This document shows positions 34,548 to 43,296 of a DNA stretch of 64,000 bases, piece after piece. This DNA comes from Cupriavidus numazuensis (lineage in GTDB: Bacteria; Pseudomonadota; Gammaproteobacteria; Burkholderiales; Burkholderiaceae). The position numbers were made by a program, and so were the translations under genes. The notes beneath the pieces are model-generated. The model ran no database searches. It saw nothing but the letters and a program-made list of their open reading frames with translations, and was not told the origin of the DNA. Within the stretch, counting starts at the first letter, position 1. Each line of letters begins with the position of its first letter. The stretch spans positions 49,005 through 113,004 of the forward strand of contig NZ_CAJPVI010000030.1 in the NCBI RefSeq assembly GCF_905397435.1, read 5' to 3'.

Positions 34548-35588
34548 ATGGAAAACCTCGACTTAACTGTTCTCCGTACCCTTCGTGACTGGCGGCTTAC
34601 AGGACGGCGGGCGATACTAGTTACCGTGGTACGCACCTGGGGTTCCTCGCCGCGACCAATTGGGTCAACCCTGGCACTCAGAGATGACGGAGTAGTAATC
34701 GGCTCCGTTTCGGGTGGATGCATCGAGGATGATCTTATAGACCGCTACACAAGTTGTAACCACAAAGGGCAGCCGATCTCCGTCACCGCGCCTACCATGG
34801 TGCGCTACGGAGTAAGCGCTGATGAGGCCCACCGCTTTGGCCTCCCCTGCGGGGGTACGATGGAATTGTTGCTGGAGCCGAATCCCGATGGCTTGTCGCT
34901 CGCGGATTTGGTCACAGGCTTAGAAGCCGGTCAATTGATACGGCGGCGGATAGATCTACGCGACGGCAAGGTCACGCTGGAGACAACTGGTGAACCGGAG
35001 GAACTGGCTCGTTCCGCTGACAGTCTTACAAACACCTTTGGTCCGGAATACCGGATGCTCCTAATTGGCGCAGGTCTACTGACCGAATACCTGGCCAGCA
35101 TGGCCATCGCCAATGGCTTCACGGTTACGGTTTGTGACCCACGCGCGGAGCATCGGGCAACGTGGTCTATGCCAGCGGTAGCCGTACTTGCCGGTATGCC
35201 AGACGATGTCGTTGCGCAGTTTCGGCTCGATCGACGCTGCTGCGTAGTTGCCCTGACACATGATCCGAAGCTTGATGATCTGGCGTTGCTCGAAGCGCTC
35301 CACAGCGATGCGTTCTATGTCGGGGGAATTGGCTCGAGACGCAATTGTGCCGCGCGGCGCCAACGCATGATTGAGTACTTTGACGAAACCGAGGAATCAC
35401 TTGCCAACCTCAGAGGCCCCATTGGCCTGTACATTGGCAGTAAGACTCCATCGGAGATTGCCACGAGCGTGATGGCCGAGATTCTTGCCGTAAAAAATGG
35501 TGTGATAGTGCCGCTGGAGATGCAAGTGGCCAAGGCGAAGGATTACCAGGCAAATGTAGAGCGAGAGGGCGCATTGACGCCGCTTTGA
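34548..35588 (+). CDS. XdhC/CoxF family Moco-sulfuration chaperone
   Basis: 346 residues. N-terminal XdhC domain: LVTVVRTWGSSPRPIGSTLA and SVSGGCIEDDLI, with the conserved Cys used to carry or sulfurate the cofactor. C-terminal Rossmann domain: LLIGAGLLTEYLASMA, YVGGIGSRRNCAARRQRM and GLYIGSKTPSEIATSVMAEI. XdhC proteins insert sulfurated molybdenum cofactor into xanthine-oxidase-family enzymes. This one should mature the hydroxylase encoded 3-7 kb upstream. Confidence 0.9.
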   Translation: MENLDLTVLRTLRDWRLTGRRAILVTVVRTWGSSPRPIGSTLALRDDGVVIGSVSGGCIEDDLIDRYTSCNHKGQPISVTAPTMVRYGVSADEAHRFGLPCGGTMELLLEPNPDGLSLADLVTGLEAGQLIRRRIDLRDGKVTLETTGEPEELARSADSLTNTFGPEYRMLLIGAGLLTEYLASMAIANGFTVTVCDPRAEHRATWSMPAVAVLAGMPDDVVAQFRLDRRCCVVALTHDPKLDDLALLEALHSDAFYVGGIGSRRNCAARRQRMIEYFDETEESLANLRGPIGLYIGSKTPSEIATSVMAEILAVKNGVIVPLEMQVAKAKDYQANVEREGALTPL

Positions 35589-35660
35589 GATTCAGCAACG
35601 AGAATATCGAATCCCCTTTTTGTGATCACGTCGTCGGCGCCATTTTTTGCAGAATGCTGA

Positions 35661-36011
35661 ATGGCTATCATGCAAAGTCAAAGTAAGACATTCCGGGAGA
35701 CGTCTCTCACCTTGGCAAGCCTCCGAAAGGAACTCCAGGAGATCACCAAGTTAGTGCATCACCACGCCGTTGAGCGGGCTAGCGGTGACCAGGAAACTTA
35801 CGTAGCGCATGTCACCGCTCTGCTCGACGAGCTATTTGAACGTTCCGATGCACAAGGGCGCGTTATATGTTTTGCAGCGGGAGTGGCGTTCGGGCTGTCC
35901 CTACGCCACCTGGCGGAACGGTGTAGAGAGGCGGCAATGCATACCGGATCTGACGCCGTCAGGATACTCTACTGGACAGCCGTTCGTCGCATACACGGGT
36001 CAAGGCGCTGA
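35661..36011 (+). CDS. Hypothetical small protein (116 aa)
   Basis: Not recognised. The product is mostly helical by composition (TLASLRKELQEITKLVHHHA, then a possible amphipathic segment VTALLDELFERSD). The ATG at 35661 lacks a strong ribosome site. Its 3' end overlaps the convergent LysR gene by 53 bases, which is unusual and leaves open that it is spurious. Composition is a little more natural than other short frames nearby. Confidence 0.45.
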   Translation: MAIMQSQSKTFRETSLTLASLRKELQEITKLVHHHAVERASGDQETYVAHVTALLDELFERSDAQGRVICFAAGVAFGLSLRHLAERCREAAMHTGSDAVRILYWTAVRRIHGSRR

Positions 36012-36900
36012 TTCGAGACGTTGCTTCTTCAGTCACCCAATCTCTAAAAAGTTGAAAAGCTTTGCTTTCGGGTCTGGATGTCGGCCATATTAGGTAGTAT
36101 CCGATTTCGCTACGCGCGACCAAATCGAATGGCGCGACCAAGGATCCATCTGCAAGGTTTTGACGCACATACGCGTGCTGTGCGATTGCAATACCGGCGT
36201 GGTCGATTGCCGCTTGGATGGCCAACGATACGTTACCGAACTTTAGATTGTGCGGCGCGTTGAAATCTCGTAAGCCGGCTCGCATTAGCCATGTATGCCA
36301 ATCGTCAACGCGCCGTACAGAATGCAGCAGGGTAAATCTCCAGAGGTCCTGAGGAGCAATATGGCCTCCTGCCGCGTCAAGGAGCTTTGGGCTGCAGACT
36401 GGCAAAGGCTCGTCGTCAAAAAGGCGGATACCGGAAGTCCCCTGTGGTAGTTCATTGCCAACATACGAGCCCATATCATAGTCCTCTTGCCCGAAGTCGA
36501 GTTCGCGAAAGCTTGTCAGGATGAGGATGTCTATTTCTGGATGTGCGCCGTTAAATCGGGCTAGACGAGGCATTAGCCATCGCTCGGCTAACGATGGTAG
36601 GAGGCGAATCTTTAACGACGCAGTGCGTGGCTTGCGGGCAAGAGCATCTAGTGTCACGCTAATACGATCAAAGGCCTGGGTTAGGTGAGGTATCAATACT
36701 TCCCCCGCATCAGTCAATCCAATCGAGCGGCCAACGCGTCGAATCAACTCAACCCCGATTTGGTCTTCAAGGTTCTTTACCTGCTGGCTAATTGCGCCGG
36801 GGGTCACGCACAGTTCGTCGGCGGCCTTCGAAACGCTAAGGTGTCTTGCAGTCGCTTCGAATGCGCGCAAGCCAAGTAACGGTAGTTGAGAACGATTCAT
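35959..36900 (-). CDS. LysR family transcriptional regulator (GcvA-like)
   Basis: 313 residues starting MNRSQLPLLGLRAFEATARH, with HTH continuing LSVSKAADELCVTPGAISQQ, the GcvA/AmpR-like subgroup. The effector domain runs from about residue 90, with FRELDFGQEDYDMGSYVGNE and the late block AIDHAGIAIAQHAYV typical of this group. It is divergent from the PrpF gene at 37569, which it may control over a 670-base upstream region. It closely resembles the regulator fragment at the left edge of the window. Confidence 0.9.
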   Translation of the reverse strand: MNRSQLPLLGLRAFEATARHLSVSKAADELCVTPGAISQQVKNLEDQIGVELIRRVGRSIGLTDAGEVLIPHLTQAFDRISVTLDALARKPRTASLKIRLLPSLAERWLMPRLARFNGAHPEIDILILTSFRELDFGQEDYDMGSYVGNELPQGTSGIRLFDDEPLPVCSPKLLDAAGGHIAPQDLWRFTLLHSVRRVDDWHTWLMRAGLRDFNAPHNLKFGNVSLAIQAAIDHAGIAIAQHAYVRQNLADGSLVAPFDLVARSEIGYYLIWPTSRPESKAFQLFRDWVTEEATSRISALTRVCDERLSSRVS

Positions 36901-37568
36901 TGAGTTGCAGAACTCGCATAGTTGATCAGCAGCGGTGGAATTGGCGCCCGCCTTCGGGAAGTTCGCCTCCCAACCCGCTAACTCGAAGGCCTACCCCAAT
37001 GGCTTGTTGCTTGCCTTAAAAGTGCCCAATGAGTATCTTGTGATGGCTATCTCCCTAGGCGGCTGTCGGCGTCCCATCGCAGCGATCACCCAACCCTGAT
37101 AGCTCCTCAGACCTGCAACAGTTTAGTATAGCTAAATCACTAGCGCACAAATTCTGCATTGTCCGACGGGGCACATGGCTGTAGCGTTCTGGAAATGGAA
37201 AGGCACTGCTTGTCCTCCTTCACACCCAGATAGAATTTTTAGGGAAACTAAACAATGGAGCGTCGTCGCAAGTGCTGCTTTCACCTTGCGTTGTGCAAAA
37301 GGGAAAGCGGTTGGATTGCTCCGTCCGCGGGTCGAGTATGAGCTTGGTGCCAGATACCTCTGGCCTGGCGAATCGTCATGTGGCCAACGGTCAACCTCCT
37401 AGTCCAGGCTCATCCGCGGTGCTAAAGCCAAATGGGCAAGGTGAGGAAGAGGTGGAGCGTACCATCGGTGTTGTATTGGCTAGACGTCCTAGCGATCAAT
37501 GAAGTTCGCATAGTGTCTGGCATGGCGCCGATTTCTGCACTCGGTAGCGGACTACTATAGGAGACAAG
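36901..37568. other. Long divergent intergenic region (LysR / PrpF)
   Basis: About 670 bases with no recognised gene; several AT-rich patches (for example 37125-37160 and 37225-37260) fit promoters. No short peptide frame with a ribosome site is convincing. It may hold LysR binding sites, which are too loose to fix by eye. Confidence 0.4.
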
Positions 37569-38753
37569 GTGGACCAGATATCTACTCCATACTCGTACTA
37601 TCGGGGCGGGACAAGCAAAGCTGCGATCGTGCTGCGGAAGGATCTTCCGACGACCAACGATGCTGAGTTAAAAGCATGGATATTGGCCGCATACGGTTCG
37701 CCAGATCGACGTCAAATTGACGGCATTGGCGGCGCCGACATCCTTACAAGCAAATTTGCGGTGGTTGGACCTTCTAGCCGTCCAGATGCAGATGTGGATT
37801 ACACATTCTTTCAGGTTGGCATCGACAGTTCAAAAGTTCTCACCGACCTGAACTGCGGGAACATTTCCGCTTCCATCGGGCCCTTTGCGGTTGATGCTGG
37901 GCTAGTGCCAGCAGTAGAACCCGTAACGCATGTACGGATACACGCCACAAATTTCGGAAATATTATTCACGCGTCCGTCCCGGTTCGGGACGGACGTGCT
38001 CAAGTTATTGGCACACAACATATCGACGGTGTACCAGGGTATGGCGCTCCAATTGCTCTGGATTTTAGGGAAACCGTTGGCGGGAAGACCGGAAAATTGT
38101 TGCCAACCGGGTCTGCATTTGACCGAATTGATGTTCCAGGAATCGGCCAGATGGATGTGAGTATCGTCGACTTGGCTAATCTGGTTTGCTACGTGAAAGC
38201 CGAAGATGTCGGTCTTGCCGCTAGCGATAATGTTGCCGATTTGATTGGCGACACCGAGTTGATGGACCGAATCGAGGGCATACGGCTGGCTTCCATTGTT
38301 GCGCTTGGCATGGCGCCAGACAAGGACTCGGCTGCTAGGCAGGGACTTGCTACACCCTGGGTATCCGTCGTTGGAGCGCCTGCGAATTGGCCTGATTTTG
38401 CAAGCGGCGAAACGCACCTTGCCAGCGAGTGCGACATCTCTGCGCGACTATTCAGTCGCAGGAATATGCACAAAGCATATCCGGGGACAGGTAGCGCGTG
38501 CTTGGCCGTTGCTGCGGAAATTGCAGGATCCATCCCACATCAGATGGCATCCCGGAATCGGTCGGCCGGTGACCCGCTTAGGATAGGCCATCCATGTGGT
38601 GTTCTCACGGTCAGAGCCAAAATCGGACCAAAAGTCGCGGGGCAACCAACTGTAGAAGAGGCAAGCTTGATACGTACCGCGCGGCGTATTGCGGACGGAA
38701 ACTTATATGTGCCTGTCGACAAACTTCCGTGGCTACGTGTAGTTCAAGAATGA
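37569..38753 (+). CDS. PrpF family isomerase (aconitate isomerase / 4-oxalomesaconate tautomerase type)
   Basis: 394 residues, family length. PrpF hallmarks are SYYRGGTSKAAIV, QIDGIGGADILTSK, VDYTFFQVGID and the active-site Cys segment DLNCGNISASIGPFA, plus IGHPCGVLTVRAK near the end. Members shift double bonds in 2-methylaconitate or 4-oxalomesaconate (GalD in gallate degradation). GTG 37569 follows AGGAGACAAG. It is followed by a Bug gene, and the amidohydrolase relic 2 kb on could once have acted with it. The exact substrate cannot be decided. Composition is less GC-rich than most neighbours. Confidence 0.9.
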   Translation: MDQISTPYSYYRGGTSKAAIVLRKDLPTTNDAELKAWILAAYGSPDRRQIDGIGGADILTSKFAVVGPSSRPDADVDYTFFQVGIDSSKVLTDLNCGNISASIGPFAVDAGLVPAVEPVTHVRIHATNFGNIIHASVPVRDGRAQVIGTQHIDGVPGYGAPIALDFRETVGGKTGKLLPTGSAFDRIDVPGIGQMDVSIVDLANLVCYVKAEDVGLAASDNVADLIGDTELMDRIEGIRLASIVALGMAPDKDSAARQGLATPWVSVVGAPANWPDFASGETHLASECDISARLFSRRNMHKAYPGTGSACLAVAAEIAGSIPHQMASRNRSAGDPLRIGHPCGVLTVRAKIGPKVAGQPTVEEASLIRTARRIADGNLYVPVDKLPWLRVVQE

Positions 38754-38787
38754 TGTGTAGATATCGAAAGAATTTATTGGAATTAAG

Positions 38788-39762
38788 ATGAATAAGGTAT
38801 ATCGTATTCAGGTATTTATCGGAATTATTCTGGCTACGTGTTTCAGCTTCGCCGCTGCGGCATACCCAGAGCGTCCTATTCGGATGATCGTCCCCTATCC
38901 GGCCGGTGGCATCGCAGACAATGTTGCGCGACGTTTGGCGCAGGAGATGGGTGCGTCTCTCAAGCAGACGATCATCATAGAGAATAAGCCGGGCGCAGAC
39001 GGAATTATTGCCGTAAATTCGTTGAAATCATCGTCGGCGGATGGATATACCATCTTGATGGTAAGCGAGGCGCTGACCAGTTTGAATGGACTCGTCTATA
39101 AAAAGATCTCCTATGATACGTTTAAGGACATGGTTCCGATCGGTAAAATAGGAAATGTTGCGATTGTGCTATCGATATCGCCAAGCTTACCTGTGGACGA
39201 TGTTTCTGGGCTCGTAAGCTATGCCAAAAAGAATCCAGGGAAGTTGAATTATGCTTCCTTGGGGAAGGGGAGTATTTCGCATCTCGCCGCAGAAATGTTG
39301 AAGGCGGAAGCTGGTATTGACGTGGTGCATGTTCCATATGCTGGTGGAAGTGCGATCCAGTTGGCGAAAATGAAGGGCGATATTCAGTACAGTTTCGGCG
39401 TATTAGGGTCTGACATGGAATATATTAAGAACGGGCGTTTGAAGGCACTTGCCGTGGCATCGGCACGTCGCTCATCGCTTGCTCCTTCGATTCCCACGTT
39501 GGCCGAGAGCGGATTTCCGGACTTTGACCTATCCTCAACAATTGGATTAGTGGCTCGAACGGGAACGCCGCAAGCCGCTATTGATCGGTTGAATGCATCG
39601 CTGAACTTGGTGTTGAAGGACCGCAATTTCGTTAACCGCCTTTCTGGATTGGGATTCGAAGCCGCGCCGCCGGCATCTCCCCAGGTCTACTGGGACGAGG
39701 TAACCATGCAATACTCGGTCTGGGGAAAATTTGTGAAGCGCTTTGGTTTTAAGATTGAATAG
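38788..39762 (+). CDS. Bug-type periplasmic solute-binding protein
   Basis: 324 residues. Signal peptide (MNKVYRIQVFIGIILATCFS then FAAAA) precedes YPERPIRMIVPYP. Family blocks are PAGGIADNVARR, IIENKPGADG, ADGYTILMVS, YASLGKGSISH and HVPYAGGSA. Codon use is visibly AT-richer than in the other four Bug genes (many ATT, GAT, AAA), which suggests a different origin. It forms a pair with the PrpF-like gene 34 bases upstream, so it may capture a tricarboxylate-like substrate. Confidence 0.92.
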   Translation: MNKVYRIQVFIGIILATCFSFAAAAYPERPIRMIVPYPAGGIADNVARRLAQEMGASLKQTIIIENKPGADGIIAVNSLKSSSADGYTILMVSEALTSLNGLVYKKISYDTFKDMVPIGKIGNVAIVLSISPSLPVDDVSGLVSYAKKNPGKLNYASLGKGSISHLAAEMLKAEAGIDVVHVPYAGGSAIQLAKMKGDIQYSFGVLGSDMEYIKNGRLKALAVASARRSSLAPSIPTLAESGFPDFDLSSTIGLVARTGTPQAAIDRLNASLNLVLKDRNFVNRLSGLGFEAAPPASPQVYWDEVTMQYSVWGKFVKRFGFKIE

Positions 39763-39891
39763 GACGATCCTGGCGTTTGCGTGAGCATGCTCAACCCGAT
39801 TGGAGTTGGGCGAGCATCGATGGCTAGGCAGTAGTTCCCAGGAGGGGGCCCCCCGCGGCATAATAGATGTCGCCCCGATAGAATTTGAACC

Positions 39892-40637
39892 CTGGGGGGG
39901 GCGACCATCGCCGAGACGGTCGCCTACTATCGCGAGCGAAACATCGGATTGGTGATGTTCACGGTGGATTGCGAGGCGCAACTGGGACGCCGGCGCATTC
40001 CGAACGAGGAAATCGCACAGGCGGCTCGCGAGAACAGCGACATGATGGTCGCCTTTGCCAGCGTCGATCCACACAAGGGAAAGATGGGTGCCAGGGAGGC
40101 GGAGCGCCTGATCCGCGAGGAAGGTGTCAAGGGCTTCAAGTTCCTCCCGACCGTGCAGGGCTACCATTCCTACGACAGGATGGCCTGGCCGATCTATGAG
40201 GTCATCGACCATTACAAGCTGCCGGCGATCTTCCACACCGGTCACAGCGGCATAGGGTCCGGCATGCGATGCGGCGGCGGGCTTAGGCTGGCGTATTCGA
40301 ATCCGACGAATTTGGATGATGTTGCCATCGACTTTCCGGACATGCAGATCGTCATGGCGGATCCCAGCTTTCCGTGGCAGGACGAGGCACTGAGCGTGGC
40401 CACACACAAGCCGAATGTTTGGATCGACCTCAGTGGCTGGAGTCCGAAATACGTTCCGAAGCAACTCGTGCATACGCCAACACCTTGCTGAGGGATCGAG
40501 TCCTATTCGGAAGCGACTATCCGCTGATTACCCCTGAGCGGTGGATGCAGGATTTCGAGCAGGCGGGCTTCAGGCCCGAAGTCATGCCAAGGATTTTGAA
40601 AGGTAATGCGGTCCGGCTGCTTGGCCTTGCTGAGTGA
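39892..40637 (+). pseudogene. Decayed amidohydrolase (amidohydrolase-2 / TIM-barrel hydrolase family)
   Basis: Clear family sequence with at least three lesions. The 5' end is missing: reading back in frame from ETVAYYRERNIGLVMFTVD, TGA is met at 39886-39888 with no start between. A frameshift near 40470 interrupts WSPKYVPKQLV; the C-terminal part, ANTLLRDRVLFGSDYPLITP onwards to LLGLAE, is in another frame. The metal-ligand block expected as MAHPSFPW reads MADPSFPW, with GAT at 40360-40362, removing a histidine. The HTGH motif survives. It was probably a hydrolase or decarboxylase working with the PrpF-like product. It lies on the 5' side next to a G/C-run (39844-39853) and a G-run (39894-39901). 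Confidence 0.8.
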
Positions 40638-40856
40638 TGGCGGTATTGCACGTGCGTATTGGCGGTGAGGGTTGCCAAGCTCGCCGAACAAGCCGCCTGT
40701 GGCTATGGGCAGCAATGCCGTTGCGGCGCGGAATGTACTCGGTCAGAACCGCTTCTTCAACGTATGCGACCCGTACGCGTGGACTTGGGATGCCCGGTAG
40801 CCTGCATGCTAAGTTCTGCGTACGGGTTTCTACCGATCGAGCCGTTCGGCTTTTAG

Positions 40857-40871
40857 GTCAATACTGTTGAC
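40857..40871. promoter_or_regulatory. Inverted repeat directly before the thioesterase start
   Basis: GTCAA-TACTG-TTGAC forms a 5+5 inverted repeat ending at the base before the thioesterase ATG. It could be an operator, for instance for the MarR protein at 41445-41921, or a chance repeat. No second copy was noticed upstream of the MarR gene. Confidence 0.25.
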
Positions 40872-41378
40872 ATGAGAAACGTAGACATCATCAATTCCTC
40901 CTCGCGCGACGTCACAGAAGGCGCAATGCCGCCCGAGGCGCTTCCTTCACCGTCGCTCACAACCGGATTGCAAGTATTGGAGGCCATCCGGGATGGCCGC
41001 ATGCCAGGATCGAGCATCTCGCACACTATGCCAATGCAGCTGACACACGTCGGCAGCGGCGAAGTAGCGATGATGGCCATGCCCGACACACGGCATATGA
41101 ACCCATCCGGTATGGTGCACGGCGGTTTCGCAGCGACCTGTATTGACAGTGCTGCAGCACTGGCCCTGTTCTCATCGCTCGACGCGACGACTCCATACTC
41201 TACCGTCGACCTCAACATCACGTATGTAAGACCGCTTGCGCAAAACACCCAATACGTTGTGACTGGCCGTTTGAAGGAACGCACGAAGAGCTTGGGGCTT
41301 TGCAGCGCGGAAATCCGCGATGTCAACGACAAGTTGTATGCGTTGGGATCGGCTACGTTGATGATTAAGGCGAACTGA
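40872..41378 (+). CDS. PaaI-type hot-dog thioesterase
   Basis: 168 residues. The PaaI/acyl-CoA thioesterase core is seen as MNPSGMVHGGFAATCIDSAA, with the HGG loop and a catalytic-type Asp in the following helix, then TVDLNITYVRPLAQ. It would hydrolyse a short or aromatic acyl-CoA, recycling CoA. It is convergent with a MarR gene, an arrangement often seen for aromatic-acid pathways. It has no clear ribosome site near ATG 40872. Confidence 0.88.
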   Translation: MRNVDIINSSSRDVTEGAMPPEALPSPSLTTGLQVLEAIRDGRMPGSSISHTMPMQLTHVGSGEVAMMAMPDTRHMNPSGMVHGGFAATCIDSAAALALFSSLDATTPYSTVDLNITYVRPLAQNTQYVVTGRLKERTKSLGLCSAEIRDVNDKLYALGSATLMIKAN

Positions 41379-41426
41379 GCAGAACTTTTCGCTCATTGGC
41401 GGCCCATCCACCGTTAGGTGAATCAC

Positions 41427-41440
41427 GCTCAGTGCTGAGC
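41427..41440. terminator. Short hairpin between convergent thioesterase and MarR genes
   Basis: GCTCAG (41427-41432) and CTGAGC (41435-41440) form a 6-bp stem with a two-base loop, between convergent genes. It may end transcription in either direction. The loop is tight and no strong T-run follows, so confidence is low. Confidence 0.3.
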
Positions 41441-41444
41441 TAAA

Positions 41445-41921
41445 TCAAACCATTCGGGCGAGCGTGATCATAATCTTGCGCCACGCTTTCTGTTCGGCGG
41501 CCGAAACGTTTGCTAGCGCGGCTTGCATGGCAGCAGCTTCTTGCCTTGAGGCAAGCAGTTCAATCTCCGCACCTTGTGACGTCAGGGACAGGATCTTCAC
41601 ACGATGCTCGATCTCGTCCCGTCTTGCTATGACATACCCCGCTTCCTGAAGGTGCTTCAAGGGGCGGTGTAGGGCCTGCTTTGAAACACCGAGAAGTTCG
41701 ACGAGTCCGCCAACTGAAAGCCTCTCCGAGCGGGCGATCGCGTAGAGAATTCGGTGATGAACCCGAGTCAGTCCATAAGTCGCGAGAAGCTCATCCGCTT
41801 TCACGACAAGTCCACGGAACGCGAAATGCATGAGCAGTAGTGCACCATCGTCCGGATGCAACTGGCGCATTCCCGCTTTCGCAATGGAAGGAAGGTCGAA
41901 GATTGGATTGTCTTGTTTCAT
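41445..41921 (-). CDS. MarR family transcriptional regulator
   Basis: 158 residues from ATG 41921 (an in-frame GTG at 41930 adds three). Winged HTH: TYGLTRVHHRILYAIARSER, then LSVGGLVELLGVSKQALHRP, LKHLQEAGYVIARRDEIEHR with the wing, and a long C-terminal dimer helix. MarR regulators usually repress neighbouring genes until they bind a phenolic or CoA-ester ligand. The convergent thioesterase is the nearest candidate target. Confidence 0.9.
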   Translation of the reverse strand: MKQDNPIFDLPSIAKAGMRQLHPDDGALLLMHFAFRGLVVKADELLATYGLTRVHHRILYAIARSERLSVGGLVELLGVSKQALHRPLKHLQEAGYVIARRDEIEHRVKILSLTSQGAEIELLASRQEAAAMQAALANVSAAEQKAWRKIMITLARMV

Positions 41922-42241
41922 CGCAGGCACGTCATGAGAGCACGTTCATTTTAAGGCCGCTTCGGATCGCCGAATGCATTCACTGCAGCGATCTTGATGT
42001 CATCGAGTCGAGCCCCATCTTGGCTCAAAGCCCGGAGATGGAACTCTTGAAGCTGATCGCGTTCACGTGCCTGCGATGGCAATTGATCCTAGAGCGGGTC
42101 CAGTAGGACAGGCGGATCTTCAGGTTGGTTTCAATACCCGCAGCCGCAGAACCTCGATACTCGTGCGGCTCCGACTCTTACGAACCCCGGCCGGCCCTCT
42201 TTGGGAGTGTTGAGCCGGCAATCAGAATGCCGCTTATTATT
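41922..42241. other. Intergenic region between MarR and AraC genes
   Basis: About 320 bases with no recognised gene. It should hold the MarR promoter on its left side and the 3' end of the AraC transcript on its right. Short open frames here have no family resemblance. Confidence 0.4.
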
Positions 42242-43159
42242 TCATGCTGCGGATTGCGATTGCCGGTAGCGCCCAGGAGTTTGTCCAACGATCCGTTTGA
42301 ACGCGGAATTGAAGGCCGCCTCTGAACCATAGCCGATGCTTTCGGCGACCGAAGCTATGCTTTTCCCTTCTCGCAGCGCGGCGCCCGCTTTTGCGATACG
42401 CCAATCGGTCAGATAATCGATGGGCGTCATGCCGACTAGCGTCCTGAAGCGCTCGGCAAACGTCGTGCGCGACATGGCCACCGCCGCCGCGAGCTCATCG
42501 ACTTTCCAACGCCGGGCTACGTCCTCATGGATGAGGGCAAGGGCGGTCCCGATTTTTGGATCGGCCAGCGCGCCAAGCCAACCCGGCGTATGCGCTCCCG
42601 ACGCCAAATATTCGCGCAGGACTTGCACAAGTACCATGTTTGCGAGGCTGGCCGCGGCAACCGATGCGCCCGGGCGGGGCCTCTCCGTTTCAAGTCGCAG
42701 CAGATCGAGCACGGTCCGCAGCGCCGGAGCCGTTTCAGAAGCAGCCGGAATATGGATAAGCGGCGGCAAGGACTTCAGCAAGAGTTCGCTGGTATCCGCG
42801 TCGAAGACGAAGCGACCTCCGGCTGCACTGACCTTCTCCCCGCATCGGCCATAACGCACGATCCCGTCTGCGCAAAGGTTCGTGGCAAGCACTTCACGGC
42901 CGTCGACAGGAGGAAGGGAAGGGTCGCTTCCAGTGCAATACGCCTGCCCTTGAGTCAACAGATAAAAATCGCCCGCCCTCAGCTCGACGGGCGGGGCGCC
43001 GTCTTCGAACCATAGCCAGAAAGCACCTTCCAGGACGCCACCGAACTTGATGTGTTCATAAGCAGAAAAGCGCAGCGACCAGGCGCCATGCACTTCCAGC
43101 CGTGCCGACAGCACGCTCTCGACTTTGAGCAGGTGAAAGACATCCGAGAGCGGGTCCAT
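42242..43159 (-). CDS. AraC family regulator with cupin_6 sensor
   Basis: 305 residues. N-terminal AraC-type cupin domain of the cupin_6 type (MDPLSDVFHLLKVESVLSAR, AWSLRFSAYEHIKFGGVLEG, LRAGDFYLLTQGQAY). C-terminal double HTH: WKVDELAAAVAMSRTTFAER, FRTLVGMTPIDYLTDWRI and GYGSEAAFNSAFKRIVGQTPGRYR. This class commonly activates a divergently encoded oxidoreductase. Here it is divergent from the SDR gene at 43297, 137 bases away. Confidence 0.92.
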   Translation of the reverse strand: MDPLSDVFHLLKVESVLSARLEVHGAWSLRFSAYEHIKFGGVLEGAFWLWFEDGAPPVELRAGDFYLLTQGQAYCTGSDPSLPPVDGREVLATNLCADGIVRYGRCGEKVSAAGGRFVFDADTSELLLKSLPPLIHIPAASETAPALRTVLDLLRLETERPRPGASVAAASLANMVLVQVLREYLASGAHTPGWLGALADPKIGTALALIHEDVARRWKVDELAAAVAMSRTTFAERFRTLVGMTPIDYLTDWRIAKAGAALREGKSIASVAESIGYGSEAAFNSAFKRIVGQTPGRYRQSQSAA

Positions 43160-43296
43160 CCGAATCCGTACGATCGATAAATAAATACGTTGATTCGATT
43201 ATAGATTAGACGGCCCGGCTAGACGAACATGGGATGTGCAGAGCGTGCGGGGGTTTGATGATTCTCGCCCGTTGGACAAGCGATGAGGAAAATATC

